From contig NZ_SRJD01000002.1 in NCBI RefSeq assembly GCF_004684935.1, positions 247,706 to 311,705 of the forward strand: a stretch of DNA of 64,000 bases. The letters run 5' to 3'. Origin of the DNA: Sporolactobacillus shoreae. GTDB lineage: Bacteria; Bacillota; Bacilli; Bacillales; Sporolactobacillaceae. Position 1 is the first letter of the stretch; every line of letters begins with the position of its first letter. Shown here piece by piece: positions 9,068 to 18,516 of this stretch. The translations under genes were made by a program, and so were the position numbers. The notes beneath the pieces are model-generated. The model did not search any database. It was not told the DNA's origin and saw nothing but the letters and a program-made list of their open reading frames with translations.

Positions 9068-10274
9068 TCCGGCATCCACAGGTCAACTGCTGACGGAACT
9101 GTGTCTGTCGCTCCAACATGACTTTCGAATCACCGTGATTGCGGCGCAGCCGGGAACCGATGTGGGGGGACACTCTGACACCAGCCAGTTGTTTGAAGAG
9201 GGGTTCCTTCAGGACATTCGCGTTGTCCGGCTGAGACTGCCTGAAGTAGATAAATCGTCGAAATTCAGCCGAATCCGTTATATTCTGATGTATTTTATTA
9301 TGGCGAACATTGCGTTGTGGCGGGAAAAATCCGTCAACATTATTTATACGATCTCAACACCTCCGGTATTAGGTGGTGTCATCGGAACGATTGGTAAATT
9401 TATAAAGCGTTCGAAACATGTCTATAACATTCAGGACTTCAATCCAGAGCAGGCGGAGGCAGTCAGTTATTCAAAAAATCAGCTGATCTATAAAGCTGCC
9501 CGGGCGGTCGACAATTTCAGCTGCCGCTATGCAAACAACGTGATTCTGGTCGGACAGGATATGCTTGAAACACTGAATCAGCGGTTCGAACGACGGAAAC
9601 TGCCCCATTACCAGATTATCAATAACTGGACCGATGAAACGGACATTCTGCCCATGTCGAAAACAGAACCGCACGTATCCCGGTTCCTTGAAGAAAATGG
9701 ACTGGCCGACAAGTTTATCGTGATGTATTCGGGAAATCTAGGTCTTTACTATGATCTGGAAAACTTGATCAAAGTGGCAAGCGATTTTTCTGATCTGACC
9801 GATCTGACTTTTGTATTTATCGGAGATGGGGCGGTCAAATCAAGGATGGAGCAGTTTGTCCTTAAATCAGGGCTCAACAATGTCACTTTCCTCCCCTTTC
9901 AGTCCAAGAGTTTTATCCGATATTCACTTAACGCGGCAGATGTTCACCTGGTTGTGAACCAGCGCGGAATCAAGGGTGTCTCGGTTCCAAGTAAGATTTA
10001 CGGTGTCATGGCTGCAGGAAAACCCGTTCTCGGCGTTCTTGAACAGGGTAGCGAAGCGGAACGGCTGATTTCCGCCTCCGAGTGTGGCAGAGTTGTTGAG
10101 CCGCAGAATTATGAAGGAGTATCCGGGTTGGTCCGGTATTTTTACGCTTTGGATGAAAATGACAGAAGAAAGATGGGCCTCAATGGGCGTCATTATCTGG
10201 AACGTCACCTGAAGAAAGAAGATTCAATCGCCAAGTATGGCGAAATGCTGACGAGTCTGCTGGAGGAAGGCTGA
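9024..10274 (+). CDS. GT4-type glycosyltransferase, WbuB/WcaI-like
   Basis: A 416-residue GT-B enzyme with the N-terminus F-V-I-N-Y-F-Y-P-D-P-A-S-T-G-Q typical of WbuB/WcaI-like transferases, which often handle fucose-type sugars. The C-terminal donor domain contains VPSKIYGVMAAGKPVLGV. The start at 9024 uses GAGGTGG and lies inside the previous gene. It is a reasonable candidate for the fucosyl-type transfer implied by gmd/fcl, but that is inference. Confidence 0.85.
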   Translation: MKKKIVFVINYFYPDPASTGQLLTELCLSLQHDFRITVIAAQPGTDVGGHSDTSQLFEEGFLQDIRVVRLRLPEVDKSSKFSRIRYILMYFIMANIALWREKSVNIIYTISTPPVLGGVIGTIGKFIKRSKHVYNIQDFNPEQAEAVSYSKNQLIYKAARAVDNFSCRYANNVILVGQDMLETLNQRFERRKLPHYQIINNWTDETDILPMSKTEPHVSRFLEENGLADKFIVMYSGNLGLYYDLENLIKVASDFSDLTDLTFVFIGDGAVKSRMEQFVLKSGLNNVTFLPFQSKSFIRYSLNAADVHLVVNQRGIKGVSVPSKIYGVMAAGKPVLGVLEQGSEAERLISASECGRVVEPQNYEGVSGLVRYFYALDENDRRKMGLNGRHYLERHLKKEDSIAKYGEMLTSLLEEG

Positions 10275-10298
10275 CTCGTTCACCGGAGGTGCTGAGGC

Positions 10299-11366
10299 AT
10301 GCATTCTGAAATAAGTGTGATCGTTCCTGTTTACAATGTGGAACACTATCTGCAGCGCTGCATCAACAGCATTATTCAGCAATCTTATACCCATCTTGAG
10401 ATCATACTCGTCGATGATGGCTCTACGGACTTTTCAGGAAGGATCTGCGATCTGTACAAGAAACGGGACAAACGGATCAAAGTGATCCATCAGCCCAATT
10501 CCGGTCTTTCCGAAGCCAGAAATACCGGAATTCATGCGGCAACGGGAGAATATATCGGATTTGTTGACAGCGATGATTTCATTCATCCGGATATGTATCT
10601 CTCTCTCTACCAGATGATGGAGGAGAACAACAGCGATGTGGCTGAAGCCGGATTCGAGAAGGTGTACGGCAACGCACCTGTTCTCCGAGAAGCCGGGGGC
10701 GGGAATGTCACGGTTTATTCTGGACATCAGGCAGCGGTGAGCGGGATTGTTAATCTCAGATGTACCACCTATTCCTGGAACAAACTGTATAAAAGGCAAC
10801 TTTGGGATCAGATTACATTTCCGAAGGGAAAAATATTTGAAGATGAGTTCACGACTTACAAGGTCTTTCATGCTTGTAACCGTGTTGCAGTCACTGACCA
10901 GAAACTCTATTACTATGTGCAGCGAAAATCAAGTATCGCTCATTCACAATTCTCTCTTAAGATGCTCGATCATTGTGAGGCGCTTGATGAAATGATCCGG
11001 TTCATTGAAAAAAATAATCCTGAAGCATTGCCGATTGTTTCCATTAAATATATGTTCAGTAATATTTGGCATCTTCATAGCCTGATGGTTCACAGGAAAA
11101 ACATTCCGGATGCGATGATGGTCATTAACAGGAGGGTTCGGGAAATTTTGTCCTGCAGTAAGTATCTTGGCCGGAAAAGGAATTTATCTGAAGCAACCAA
11201 GAGGATCCTGGGGGATCACTATTCCAGCCTTTATGATCAAAGAAGGAAAATCATCATTTTACTGTTTCTTCTGAGAAGATCCCTCTATTTTTTCTTTATT
11301 ACACTGTCCTGTCGCGATTTTGCCAAACGTCACCTTACTTTACAGCGTGGGAAACTGTCAACTTGA
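10299..11366 (+). CDS. GT2-type glycosyltransferase
   Basis: A 355-residue GT-A enzyme. The N-terminal SVIVPVYNVEHYLQRCINSI, the acidic L-V-D-D-G-S-T and the metal-binding D-S-D-D (FVDSDDFIHPD) define family 2. The C-terminal 100 residues are basic and hydrophobic and may sit on the membrane. A GGAGG site lies ahead of the ATG at 10299. It resembles EpsJ/EpsE-type transferases that extend EPS repeat units. Confidence 0.88.
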   Translation: MHSEISVIVPVYNVEHYLQRCINSIIQQSYTHLEIILVDDGSTDFSGRICDLYKKRDKRIKVIHQPNSGLSEARNTGIHAATGEYIGFVDSDDFIHPDMYLSLYQMMEENNSDVAEAGFEKVYGNAPVLREAGGGNVTVYSGHQAAVSGIVNLRCTTYSWNKLYKRQLWDQITFPKGKIFEDEFTTYKVFHACNRVAVTDQKLYYYVQRKSSIAHSQFSLKMLDHCEALDEMIRFIEKNNPEALPIVSIKYMFSNIWHLHSLMVHRKNIPDAMMVINRRVREILSCSKYLGRKRNLSEATKRILGDHYSSLYDQRRKIIILLFLLRRSLYFFFITLSCRDFAKRHLTLQRGKLST

Positions 11367-11384
11367 AAGGATGTGAAAGTTCGG

Positions 11385-12734
11385 ATGAATCTGTTTATTT
11401 ATGCTGCGGCTTTCTTGTTCTGTCTGGATGATTCACCATTCATGTTTGGAACCGGGTATCGGCCGCTTTCCATGATTTTCATCCTGCTCTATGTCCTTTC
11501 AAATCTTCCCTGCCTGTTCCGTCTGACCTATAAACGGCTTGAATTTTATATTCTTATTTTTATTATGATCTGTTTGGGCATCTCGTTTGCGGTATCGATC
11601 ATGAATCATTATCGTCTCACCGGATCAATCAGCGCGGCGCAGACCATCTTTGCCGGACTGATCAGTTACCTCGCCTTTAAGATCTTTGCGAGTCATGCGA
11701 AGGATCATCCAGAAGAATATACAAAGTTGTTATTATGGATCGTTCGTGGTTACGGAATCGCCGTCTTTGTCGGGTTCCTACAATTTATCTATATCTATGT
11801 TTCGGCGAATGGCGCGATTGCTTCATTGATTCATATCTTTGTTGAGCGGACAGATTTTATTACGAACAGCCGGATTCACTTCAGCTTTTCCGAACCTTCA
11901 TTCATCAGTCTTCATACGAATCTCTTATTGTTGCCTGCCGTCATTATTCTTAAGAAGAAGGGTCTTTTGACACGAACGCACAAGTTGATCATAGGCGCAT
12001 TCTTCTTTCTCGCATTGTTTGCACTCTCGGTTCGTCTCTATATTGATTTGATCATTTTTATTCTGGCGTATCTGTTTTTCACCACGAATTCAAGGATTTT
12101 TCTCAGAAGGGGACTGACCGTACTACTGGCGGCAGGGAGTGCTTTCGCCCTCACGTATTTTATCTTTGTTCAGAATATATTTGGCCTGACCTCCTATCAT
12201 TTCTACAGAATGGCCGATCTGATTACGAATCCTTCGGCAGCAGGCAGCGATATTTCCACCCAGATCCGCTCGACTTATACATTGATCGGATTTCAGTCTT
12301 TTGCCGATCATCCTCTGACCGGTTATGGACTCGGAAACTATCATTACGCTTATGTCGCTCATTTCGGCCAGATTGATCCCGGCCTAGTCGGCCGGGCGCA
12401 GGAGCTGACCGATTCGCTGAACGATTATAATCTTCATACTTATGATATGTATGCCAGACTTGCGTCGGAAACCGGTGTTCTGGGTATTATTCTGGTCGCT
12501 CTTCTTTTATGGCTGGTTATAAGCGTCCGGAGCGGAAATTTTTCAAAAATGATGATCTTTCTGCTTGCTTATTCCCAGCTGCAGTTTGATTCTTTGTCGC
12601 TGATTCCCTTATACTTCTGGCTGGTCATGTTGCAGACGGATTTTATCGCTTCACTTCACATTGCCTCCGAGACGCGCCATGCAGCGAGCGGAATCAATGT
12701 CAGTGAATTGAAAAGAGAGATTCTACTGAGGTGA
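11385..12734 (+). CDS. Wzy/O-antigen-ligase-like membrane polymerase, EPS operon 1
   Basis: A polytopic membrane protein of about 449 residues with roughly ten hydrophobic helices. A periplasmic-type loop carries the T-G-Y-G-L-G-N-Y-H segment (about residue 310) expected in Wzy/WaaL-fold polymerases. It probably joins lipid-linked repeat units outside the membrane. Start choice is uncertain: a GTG at 11373 sits too close to AAAGG, so the ATG at 11385 is preferred. The gene lies between a glycosyltransferase and the flippase, as expected for a Wzx/Wzy pathway. Confidence 0.8.
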   Translation: MNLFIYAAAFLFCLDDSPFMFGTGYRPLSMIFILLYVLSNLPCLFRLTYKRLEFYILIFIMICLGISFAVSIMNHYRLTGSISAAQTIFAGLISYLAFKIFASHAKDHPEEYTKLLLWIVRGYGIAVFVGFLQFIYIYVSANGAIASLIHIFVERTDFITNSRIHFSFSEPSFISLHTNLLLLPAVIILKKKGLLTRTHKLIIGAFFFLALFALSVRLYIDLIIFILAYLFFTTNSRIFLRRGLTVLLAAGSAFALTYFIFVQNIFGLTSYHFYRMADLITNPSAAGSDISTQIRSTYTLIGFQSFADHPLTGYGLGNYHYAYVAHFGQIDPGLVGRAQELTDSLNDYNLHTYDMYARLASETGVLGIILVALLLWLVISVRSGNFSKMMIFLLAYSQLQFDSLSLIPLYFWLVMLQTDFIASLHIASETRHAASGINVSELKREILLR

Positions 12735-12739
12735 ACCGA

Positions 12740-14200
12740 ATGAATGTGAAGAAGAATTATCTGTACACACTGGTTTATCAACTGACTGTGATGCTCGTTC
12801 CATTAATTACAGTCCCTTACGTTTCCCGCGTACTGCTGTCGGAAGGGGTCGGCATTTTTGCCTACACGTCATCGGTTGCTCAGTACTTCTCACTGATCGG
12901 GATGCTTGGCATCGGAGTTTACGGAAATAAAATGATTGCGATGAGCCGTGACGACAAAAAAACGATGAGCGAGAATTTTATCGGAATATACCTGCTTCAA
13001 TTTATACTTTCATCAGTATCTGTTTTTGGTTATTTGATTCTTGTCTTCCTGTTTATTCACACAGACCGGCAGATCGCTCTGATCCAGACCGTGGCACTGC
13101 TTGGAACGCTGGCCGACTGTTACTGGTTCTTCAGCGGACTGGAGCAGTTCGGAAAAATCGTACTTCGGAATATTCTGATCAAGGTCACTGGACTGATCGC
13201 TATCTTTATTTTTGTCCGACATGCGGGAGATCTTGCCCTGTATACCTGGATCATTTGCTTGACCACTTTTCTCGGTCAATCAGTGATGTGGCTTTACATT
13301 CGCCGGCTCATTGTTTTTGTCCCGCTATCCTGGAGGATGGTGACCAAACACTTCAGGCCGACGCTGGTCTATTTCCTGCCAGAAGTTGCAATGCAAATCT
13401 ACTTTGTGTTGGACAAAACGATGATCGGCATTCTGTCCGCGAAAAGCGAAGTTGGTATCTATGATTACGCAGACAAGATCCAAAAGATGGCCCTTTCTAT
13501 CGTAACTTCGCTGGGGACGGTGATGCTGCCGCGAATGGCCCATACGTTCGCAACCGGACAGTTTGACAGGGCACGGGCTTATCTTGCGAAGTCACTGGAC
13601 TTCTCCACCCTGCTCGCGATACCGATCATGTTCGGTCTGGCCGGTATCGCTCAGGAATTCGTTCCCTGGTATATGGGGAACAGTTTTATAAAATGCGTCA
13701 ATGTCCTAGTTCTGATCAGCCCGACGGTTTTCCTGATGGCGTGGAGCGGTGTTTTTGGTACACAATACCTTGTCCCGCTTGGGAAAATGAAGGAGTATAC
13801 CCTGTCGCTCTATACGGGGGCCATCATTAATTTTACGATTAACTTGCTGCTTATCCGTTCTCTCGGCTCGATAGGCGCATCGATCGGAACGCTTGCCGCT
13901 GAACTATCGGTGACACTGGTTCAGCTGTATTTTGTAAGAGCCGCTGTTCCTTTCAGAAAGATCCTGCCCAGGATGGCTCTCTATCTGTGTGCCGGAACAA
14001 CGATGTACCTGTTGGTCCGAAGTGTGGGGATGCATCTGGGTGTTTCCGTGATGACTTCGTTTATTCAAGCGGGTGCCGGAGCACTTTGCTACTTCGTGAT
14101 CATCATCATTTTTGAATATTTCATGAAGGGCGGAATCGTGCTTAATGAAATAAAGAGAAAATTTATGAGAATGAATGAGGGATTGAGCGATAGCCGATAA
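12740..14200 (+). CDS. Wzx-type polysaccharide flippase, EPS operon 1
   Basis: A 486-residue MOP-superfamily membrane protein with about 12-14 helices (starting MNVKKNYLYTLVYQL). It flips undecaprenyl-linked repeat units. Marker segments V-P-Y-V-S-R-V-L, G-V-Y-G-N-K and V-G-I-Y-D-Y-A-D-K-I match polysaccharide flippases. The start at 12740 follows GAGGTG by 6 nt. It is closely related to the flippase ending EPS operon 2 (34849-36294), with many shared blocks such as SLGTVMLPRMAHTFA. Confidence 0.92.
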   Translation: MNVKKNYLYTLVYQLTVMLVPLITVPYVSRVLLSEGVGIFAYTSSVAQYFSLIGMLGIGVYGNKMIAMSRDDKKTMSENFIGIYLLQFILSSVSVFGYLILVFLFIHTDRQIALIQTVALLGTLADCYWFFSGLEQFGKIVLRNILIKVTGLIAIFIFVRHAGDLALYTWIICLTTFLGQSVMWLYIRRLIVFVPLSWRMVTKHFRPTLVYFLPEVAMQIYFVLDKTMIGILSAKSEVGIYDYADKIQKMALSIVTSLGTVMLPRMAHTFATGQFDRARAYLAKSLDFSTLLAIPIMFGLAGIAQEFVPWYMGNSFIKCVNVLVLISPTVFLMAWSGVFGTQYLVPLGKMKEYTLSLYTGAIINFTINLLLIRSLGSIGASIGTLAAELSVTLVQLYFVRAAVPFRKILPRMALYLCAGTTMYLLVRSVGMHLGVSVMTSFIQAGAGALCYFVIIIIFEYFMKGGIVLNEIKRKFMRMNEGLSDSR

Positions 14201-14252
14201 AAAGTTGCGCCAAGAAAAATACCCCGCGGGTATAAAGGAAGAAGGGACCGGG

Positions 14253-15344
14253 ATGTTTCAGCGCCCCCGTATCAAAAGCCTAATTGTTGTGATACTCGTA
14301 TTCCTTGGTGTTCCAGTGCTACTTTATCTCGCAGTCAATCACGCCAATGCACCGAAGCAAACGCCACACAGGACCACTTTGTCCGCCACGTCAAATTCCG
14401 CCTTCTTTCAGGTTAAAGCCTCTCATGTATCTGGAGATGGGACGATCGATGATACCAACAGGATCCGGCGGATTGTTCAGGAAGCTGCTGCGGTTGGCGG
14501 CACGGTCTTTTTTGAAAGAGGCACCTACCGGATTTCCGCGCCGGTTAGCATTCCTGCCGGCGTTTCAATCCTTGGATCCGGCTCCGGACAGACTGTTTTT
14601 AAAGCAGCGGAACAGAACAGTGATCACCTTTTTACACTCGGCGGGAATCAGACTGTCGAAAATGTCGGTTTTGTTTCCCCGATTGGTGTTCAACCTGCAG
14701 GTGACGGGATCATCATAAACAACTGCCGTTTCCAGAACAGTGTCCAAGGAATCCAGAATTCAGTTACCGTCCGTGACCTGACCGTCATTAATTGCCTGTT
14801 TGAACAGTCGGGATACGGCATTCTTTCCAACCAGCAGCCCAGTTATACTGTTCGGATTATCAATTGTCGGTTCTTAAATAATTTTGGGGATGCTATAGAG
14901 GTTAATGCACCCAGTGAAGACTGGGTCATCGAGAATTGCACCTTCAGAGGCATCACCAGTACAACAAAAAATGCGGGATTCGGTGTTGGTGCAGCCCTGT
15001 CGGCTCAAAAAATAGTGATTAAAGGATGTACTTTTGAACGGATCAATGGCCAAGGCGTTCACGTCGAGGATCACGCTCAGGTCGCTGTCATGAACTGCAT
15101 CTTCAGAAATAATGGTGAAAAAAATTATCCCGGTAGTCCTGAAGCGGATATTGCGGTGCTTTCGCAGGCGACCATCAGCGTCGACCACTCAGTTTTTCTG
15201 GCTTCTGATCCGAGTTACAGCCGATTGGCCATTTACAATACTGATTTGCCCGTTGGCGGAACAGTCACCGTCAGATCCTCTAAATTCTACAAGAAAGATA
15301 TGGGTGCGCCGATCACATCAGAACGCAATAGCTTTTTTAAATAA
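14253..15344 (+). CDS. Membrane-anchored right-handed beta-helix (pectate lyase-like) protein 1
   Basis: A 363-residue protein with a single N-terminal anchor (IKSLIVVILVFLGVPVLLYL), a short linker, then a parallel beta-helix of the Pectate_lyase_3 type. The motif G-D-G-T-I-D-D-T-N-R-I opens the fold, followed by repeated coils (C-x-F, N-N-C-R-F, I-I-N-C-R-F). Such proteins cleave, epimerise or bind polysaccharides outside the membrane. No catalytic residues can be assigned, so activity is unproven. The start at 14253 is chosen for length match to the paralogue at 15762 and GAAGGGACCGGG upstream. Confidence 0.85.
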   Translation: MFQRPRIKSLIVVILVFLGVPVLLYLAVNHANAPKQTPHRTTLSATSNSAFFQVKASHVSGDGTIDDTNRIRRIVQEAAAVGGTVFFERGTYRISAPVSIPAGVSILGSGSGQTVFKAAEQNSDHLFTLGGNQTVENVGFVSPIGVQPAGDGIIINNCRFQNSVQGIQNSVTVRDLTVINCLFEQSGYGILSNQQPSYTVRIINCRFLNNFGDAIEVNAPSEDWVIENCTFRGITSTTKNAGFGVGAALSAQKIVIKGCTFERINGQGVHVEDHAQVAVMNCIFRNNGEKNYPGSPEADIAVLSQATISVDHSVFLASDPSYSRLAIYNTDLPVGGTVTVRSSKFYKKDMGAPITSERNSFFK

Positions 15345-15761
15345 TACAGCCATTGCATTCATCCCCGTTTTCTGGAGTGTTTGTCATTCAGCCTTCTTAA
15401 GATTTCTTCCTCCATTTTAAAATTCATTCGAAAGCTCCCCTTTGAATGTTCACTCAATATCACCTCAAACGTTTCATCACCGATAAATTTTTACCATTTT
15501 GGCGATGCATCATGAACAAAATAAGTTCATTCTATGGAATTTCTATGAAAAGTGTCGATGAAAGCCCGTACATTTTGTCGAGAGATTGCAAAACGTGTCG
15601 TATGGTAATACAATCCATTTATGTTTCAAAATAATAGTTTCATAGAAAAGAAGGGAGAGACTAATCGTAAGACCCATTGGGACAGAATTAAGGCTCTGCA
15701 AAAGGGCAGAGCCTTGCATGGTCATTGAATCAAGAACAATCCCAATTGAAAGGTGAGTTAA
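15345..15761 (+). other. Intergenic region between the two beta-helix genes with structured leader
   Basis: 417 bp without a supported gene. Its last 90 nt can fold: ATTGGGA (15676-15682) pairs with TCCCAAT (15740-15746), enclosing a perfect 10-bp hairpin (15690-15699 with 15706-15715). The GAAAGGTGAG ribosome site of the next gene follows directly. No poly-T tract follows, so it is not a simple terminator. It may be a translational control element or an mRNA stabiliser. Confidence 0.45.
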
Positions 15762-16844
15762 ATGTTTCACACTACATCAATGAGAAAATGGATCCTGCCA
15801 GCCGTGACACTCATTCCTCTGATTTTTGCTGCTCTGACCATTTATGTACATAGAGATCAATTGTTTGACGGGACATGGGCTATTGCCAAGTCATCTCCAA
15901 AAATAATCAATGTCAAAAGCTTCGGTGCGCGTGGAAATGGAAAAACAGACGATGCGAACGCTGTCTATCGAGCAGTTAATGCTGCTGCTGCGTCCCACGG
16001 CACCGTTTATTTCAGCAAGGGAACCTATCTTCTTTCTTTTCCGATCGAGATTCCCCGTTATGTTTCAATCTCTGGAGCCGGCATGACCCAGACCACTTTT
16101 AAAACGACCAATCCGAATACAAACGATATTTTTTCACTGAGAGGTAATCAGACGATTAAGCAAGTAGGCTTTGTTGGCAAGATTGGCATCTGGCCGATGG
16201 GTGACCATATTACTATCGACAGTGTTAAATTCCAGACTTCGGTCCAAAGTATCCAGATGGCGTCCACAGTCCGCTATTTTACGGTCACTCATTCTTTATT
16301 CACTGGTTCGGGATATTCGATTCTCTCCAACCAACATCCGAGTTACAATGTCACAATCAGTCATAGCAAATTCCTGAACAATCACTCAGATGATATCGAA
16401 ATCAATGCACCAAGCAGATGGTGGACGATAGACAGCAACACGTTTAGCGGGATTACCAGCAATACCCCGAATGCCGGATTTGGTGTCGGCGTTGCCGTCG
16501 GGGCAAAAAATATTGTGATTAAGAATTCTTCTTTTAATAATATTGCTGGACAGGCGGTGCACGCTGAAGATGGGTCACAGGTATCCATCGTTAACTGTAA
16601 GTTCCAAAATAACGGCTTTATCCATTATCCGGGCAGCCCGGAAGCGGATATTGCGGTTCTGTCCAGAGCCAATGTTTCGGTTAGCAACAGCTCTTTTTAT
16701 AAATCCAACAAATGGTACAGTAAACTAGCCATATTCAATACGGACTGGCCCGTCGGCGGGAAGCTGTCTGTCAGTTCCTCACGATTTTACTCAAAGTATA
16801 TCTATCAACCGGCGCTGCTTAAGAAATCCCGGTTTTATAAATAA
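15762..16844 (+). CDS. Membrane-anchored right-handed beta-helix protein 2
   Basis: A 360-residue paralogue of the preceding beta-helix protein. N-terminal anchor (WILPAVTLIPLIFAALTIYV), then F-G-A-R-G-N-G-K-T-D-D-A-N opening the Pectate_lyase_3 fold and many beta-coil repeats. Both proteins share blocks such as YPGSPEADIAVLS and N-A-G-F-G-V-G. The start at 15762 follows GAAAGGTGAG. A structured leader separates it from operon 1, so it may be controlled separately. EPS lyase, epimerase or EPS-binding role inferred from context. Confidence 0.85.
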   Translation: MFHTTSMRKWILPAVTLIPLIFAALTIYVHRDQLFDGTWAIAKSSPKIINVKSFGARGNGKTDDANAVYRAVNAAAASHGTVYFSKGTYLLSFPIEIPRYVSISGAGMTQTTFKTTNPNTNDIFSLRGNQTIKQVGFVGKIGIWPMGDHITIDSVKFQTSVQSIQMASTVRYFTVTHSLFTGSGYSILSNQHPSYNVTISHSKFLNNHSDDIEINAPSRWWTIDSNTFSGITSNTPNAGFGVGVAVGAKNIVIKNSSFNNIAGQAVHAEDGSQVSIVNCKFQNNGFIHYPGSPEADIAVLSRANVSVSNSSFYKSNKWYSKLAIFNTDWPVGGKLSVSSSRFYSKYIYQPALLKKSRFYK

Positions 16845-16878
16845 AGTTTAATTGATTGTTTCAATACTATATGAAATA

Positions 16879-16909
16879 AGCCGGTGGAACCGTTCCGCCG
16901 GCTATTTTT
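16879..16909 (+). terminator. Terminator at the end of EPS operon 1
   Basis: AGCCGGTGGAA (16879-16889) pairs with TTCCGCCGGCT (16893-16903), loop CCG, followed by ATTTTT. It overlaps the stop codon of the convergent gene ending at 16902. Confidence 0.85.
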
Positions 16910-18047
16910 CTCGTTCGGGCGGCCTCTTTTTTAATGTAAACTTTTGCGTATCAAACAAATTGATGAACCGGTGTACGTACAGCCAAAAATATTGGACAAA
17001 CCGGGACTGTTGCTGGCCAGTTGAATGCATGATTCGCGACATTGTCACCGGATCAGGTAAAATTTCCCGTTTGAAAAAAGTCCATCTTTGCTGCAGTGTG
17101 TCATAATCATCCATTTGTCTCATCCGTCTGACGAACATGGGCCAGGTGGGTTCTGACCCCCTGTCTGTGCCGATGATTCTCTCACTCCACCATAGATGTT
17201 TGCCAGCACTTTGAGGAAGCGGCAACGGAGCAGTCTCATGAAGATGCGGAAATGCTTTGTACACAAGGGACAGAGAGTGAACGATACGTCGGTAAGTACG
17301 CTCCCGCCGTGCGAGATCAAAAAGCTCCGGATAATCCAGCTCTCTTCCTAAGTGATGGATCATCTGAATGATATCGATGAAATATTTCCAGTTGTTGAAT
17401 TCATGATTCCAGCCATGTAGGCAGATCAGGTAGAACATGCGGAGGTCGGACAATTCCATAACATGTTGATATCCCGCCAATGGAACCGCAGTGGCCCAGA
17501 CCTGGTCTATATTCAGAGAGGACGTTTCTTTTCTTAGTACATGCCAATGCAACTCAAGACAAAGATCGAAATGGTAAGTTGGAATGAATTTATGGAATAC
17601 TTGATGAAAGTGTTCCGGTTCGTATTTGACGTCACTGCTAAATCCAAGGCTTTGGATTGCTTCAACTGCGGCATTCATTTGCTGCGGTCTGATCAGGATA
17701 TCAAGATCGGAGGTGCTTCTTGCACTGAGCGAACCAAAATATTTTTTTGCAAAAAACGGCCCTTTGAACGGGATGACATTGATGTCCAGACGTTCGAAAC
17801 AAGCAAGCAGCCGCTCCATTTCTTTGGCAATCATGGCACTGATTATCATATGATGCATCGAGCGCACTTTTAACGTCTTCTGAAAGAAAAGCGGTGTCAG
17901 GTGAAGACGATGCTCCTTTTTCAGCAAGAAATAGAGCTGCGACGAAATCAGCCACGAAGATGAGTCATCGAGCACTTGTTGATAATAGGCGACTTCTTTT
18001 GGAAGAGGTGATTGCGGATTGAATAACGCACGCAGCAACTTCAGCAT
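16902..18047 (-). CDS. NTP_transf_5-type nucleotidyltransferase, RiPP cluster 1
   Basis: A 381-residue protein of the nucleotidyltransferase fold found in Bacillales RiPP/lasso gene clusters. The active-site block is P-F-K-G-P-F-F-A-K-K-Y-F-G then R-S-T-S-D-L-D-I-L-I (about residues 96-122). A conserved L-H-G-W-N-H-E-F-N-N-W segment follows near residue 215. From published work on pseudomycoidin-type lasso clusters, homologues modify an already phosphorylated peptide with sugars; the role here is inferred. The start at 18047 follows AGGAG by 8 nt. It has its own direct-repeat promoter. The second cluster has a clear homologue. Confidence 0.82.
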   Translation of the reverse strand: MLKLLRALFNPQSPLPKEVAYYQQVLDDSSSWLISSQLYFLLKKEHRLHLTPLFFQKTLKVRSMHHMIISAMIAKEMERLLACFERLDINVIPFKGPFFAKKYFGSLSARSTSDLDILIRPQQMNAAVEAIQSLGFSSDVKYEPEHFHQVFHKFIPTYHFDLCLELHWHVLRKETSSLNIDQVWATAVPLAGYQHVMELSDLRMFYLICLHGWNHEFNNWKYFIDIIQMIHHLGRELDYPELFDLARRERTYRRIVHSLSLVYKAFPHLHETAPLPLPQSAGKHLWWSERIIGTDRGSEPTWPMFVRRMRQMDDYDTLQQRWTFFKREILPDPVTMSRIMHSTGQQQSRFVQYFWLYVHRFINLFDTQKFTLKKRPPEREK

Positions 18048-18112
18048 GTTCTCTGCTCCTATCAGGATGAGTCATCAATCAGGATAAAGATATTCCGGTT
18101 TCTACTAATTCA

Positions 18113-18145
18113 ATCATAGGCCTAATGGTGTTACACTAGTGTTAC
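18113..18145 (-). promoter_or_regulatory. Direct-repeat promoter for the nucleotidyltransferase gene
   Basis: On the minus strand GTAAC (18145-18141), 6 nt, GTAAC (18134-18130), 11 nt, TATGAT -10 (18118-18113). The start codon is 66 nt downstream. Same geometry as four other sites in the window. Confidence 0.7.
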
Positions 18146-18280
18146 CAAATGAAGAACCTTAAACAAGAGTTTTAGATTTAAAAAGTGGCTATGTTAAGAT
18201 TCGCTGTTTATTGATTGAAGCGGATTGTGCGTAGAACGTAAGAGCCTGAAGCTAAAAAGTGAAGAGAAGCGAACACATTC

Positions 18281-18322
18281 AAAAAAAAAGTTAAAAAAAG
18301 GAAACGTGGGGGCACGTTTCCC
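18281..18322 (-). terminator. Terminator after precursor A1
   Basis: On the minus strand GGAAACGTG pairs with CACGTTTCC (plus coordinates 18300-18308 and 18313-18321), followed by a long T-rich run (18299-18281). A near copy follows precursor A2. The nucleotidyltransferase downstream is therefore mostly served by its own promoter. Confidence 0.85.
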
Positions 18323-18393
18323 TGTCTGAATACAGAGATAAGTTGATTTGAAAACTTGCTGATTTCACTTGTTTCCGGAGTTACGTTGTCCAA

Positions 18394-18516
18394 TTAATCT
18401 TTATGATGATAGCCGCTTGGATTGCTGAAATGATCTGGAGCCAAGACGTCAGTGTGGAACTGAATGCTTTCATGGCTGATGATTTCAGGACGGATTACTT
18501 TTGTTTCCTTTTCCAT
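18394..18516 (-). CDS. RiPP precursor peptide A1 (40 aa)
   Basis: A tiny gene with a strong ribosome site (AAGAGGTGACAAAC). The leader is MEKETKVI followed by RPEIISHESIQFHTD; the presumed core is VLAPDHFSNPSGYHHKD. The leader pattern is shared with A2 and with the precursor of cluster 2. The core keeps an F-S-N-P-S step, whose last Ser is a plausible target of the adjacent kinase (inferred). There is no G-G or lasso-type Thr(-2) junction and no Asp/Glu at ring position 7-9 that I can defend, so a lasso product is not supported. It ends before its own terminator and lacks its own direct-repeat promoter. Confidence 0.8.
   Translation of the reverse strand: MEKETKVIRPEIISHESIQFHTDVLAPDHFSNPSGYHHKD

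Noticed and set aside
18208..18393. 61-codon minus-strand frame after precursor A1
   Set aside because: It runs across the terminator of A1 and has no ribosome site; its composition fits non-coding DNA.
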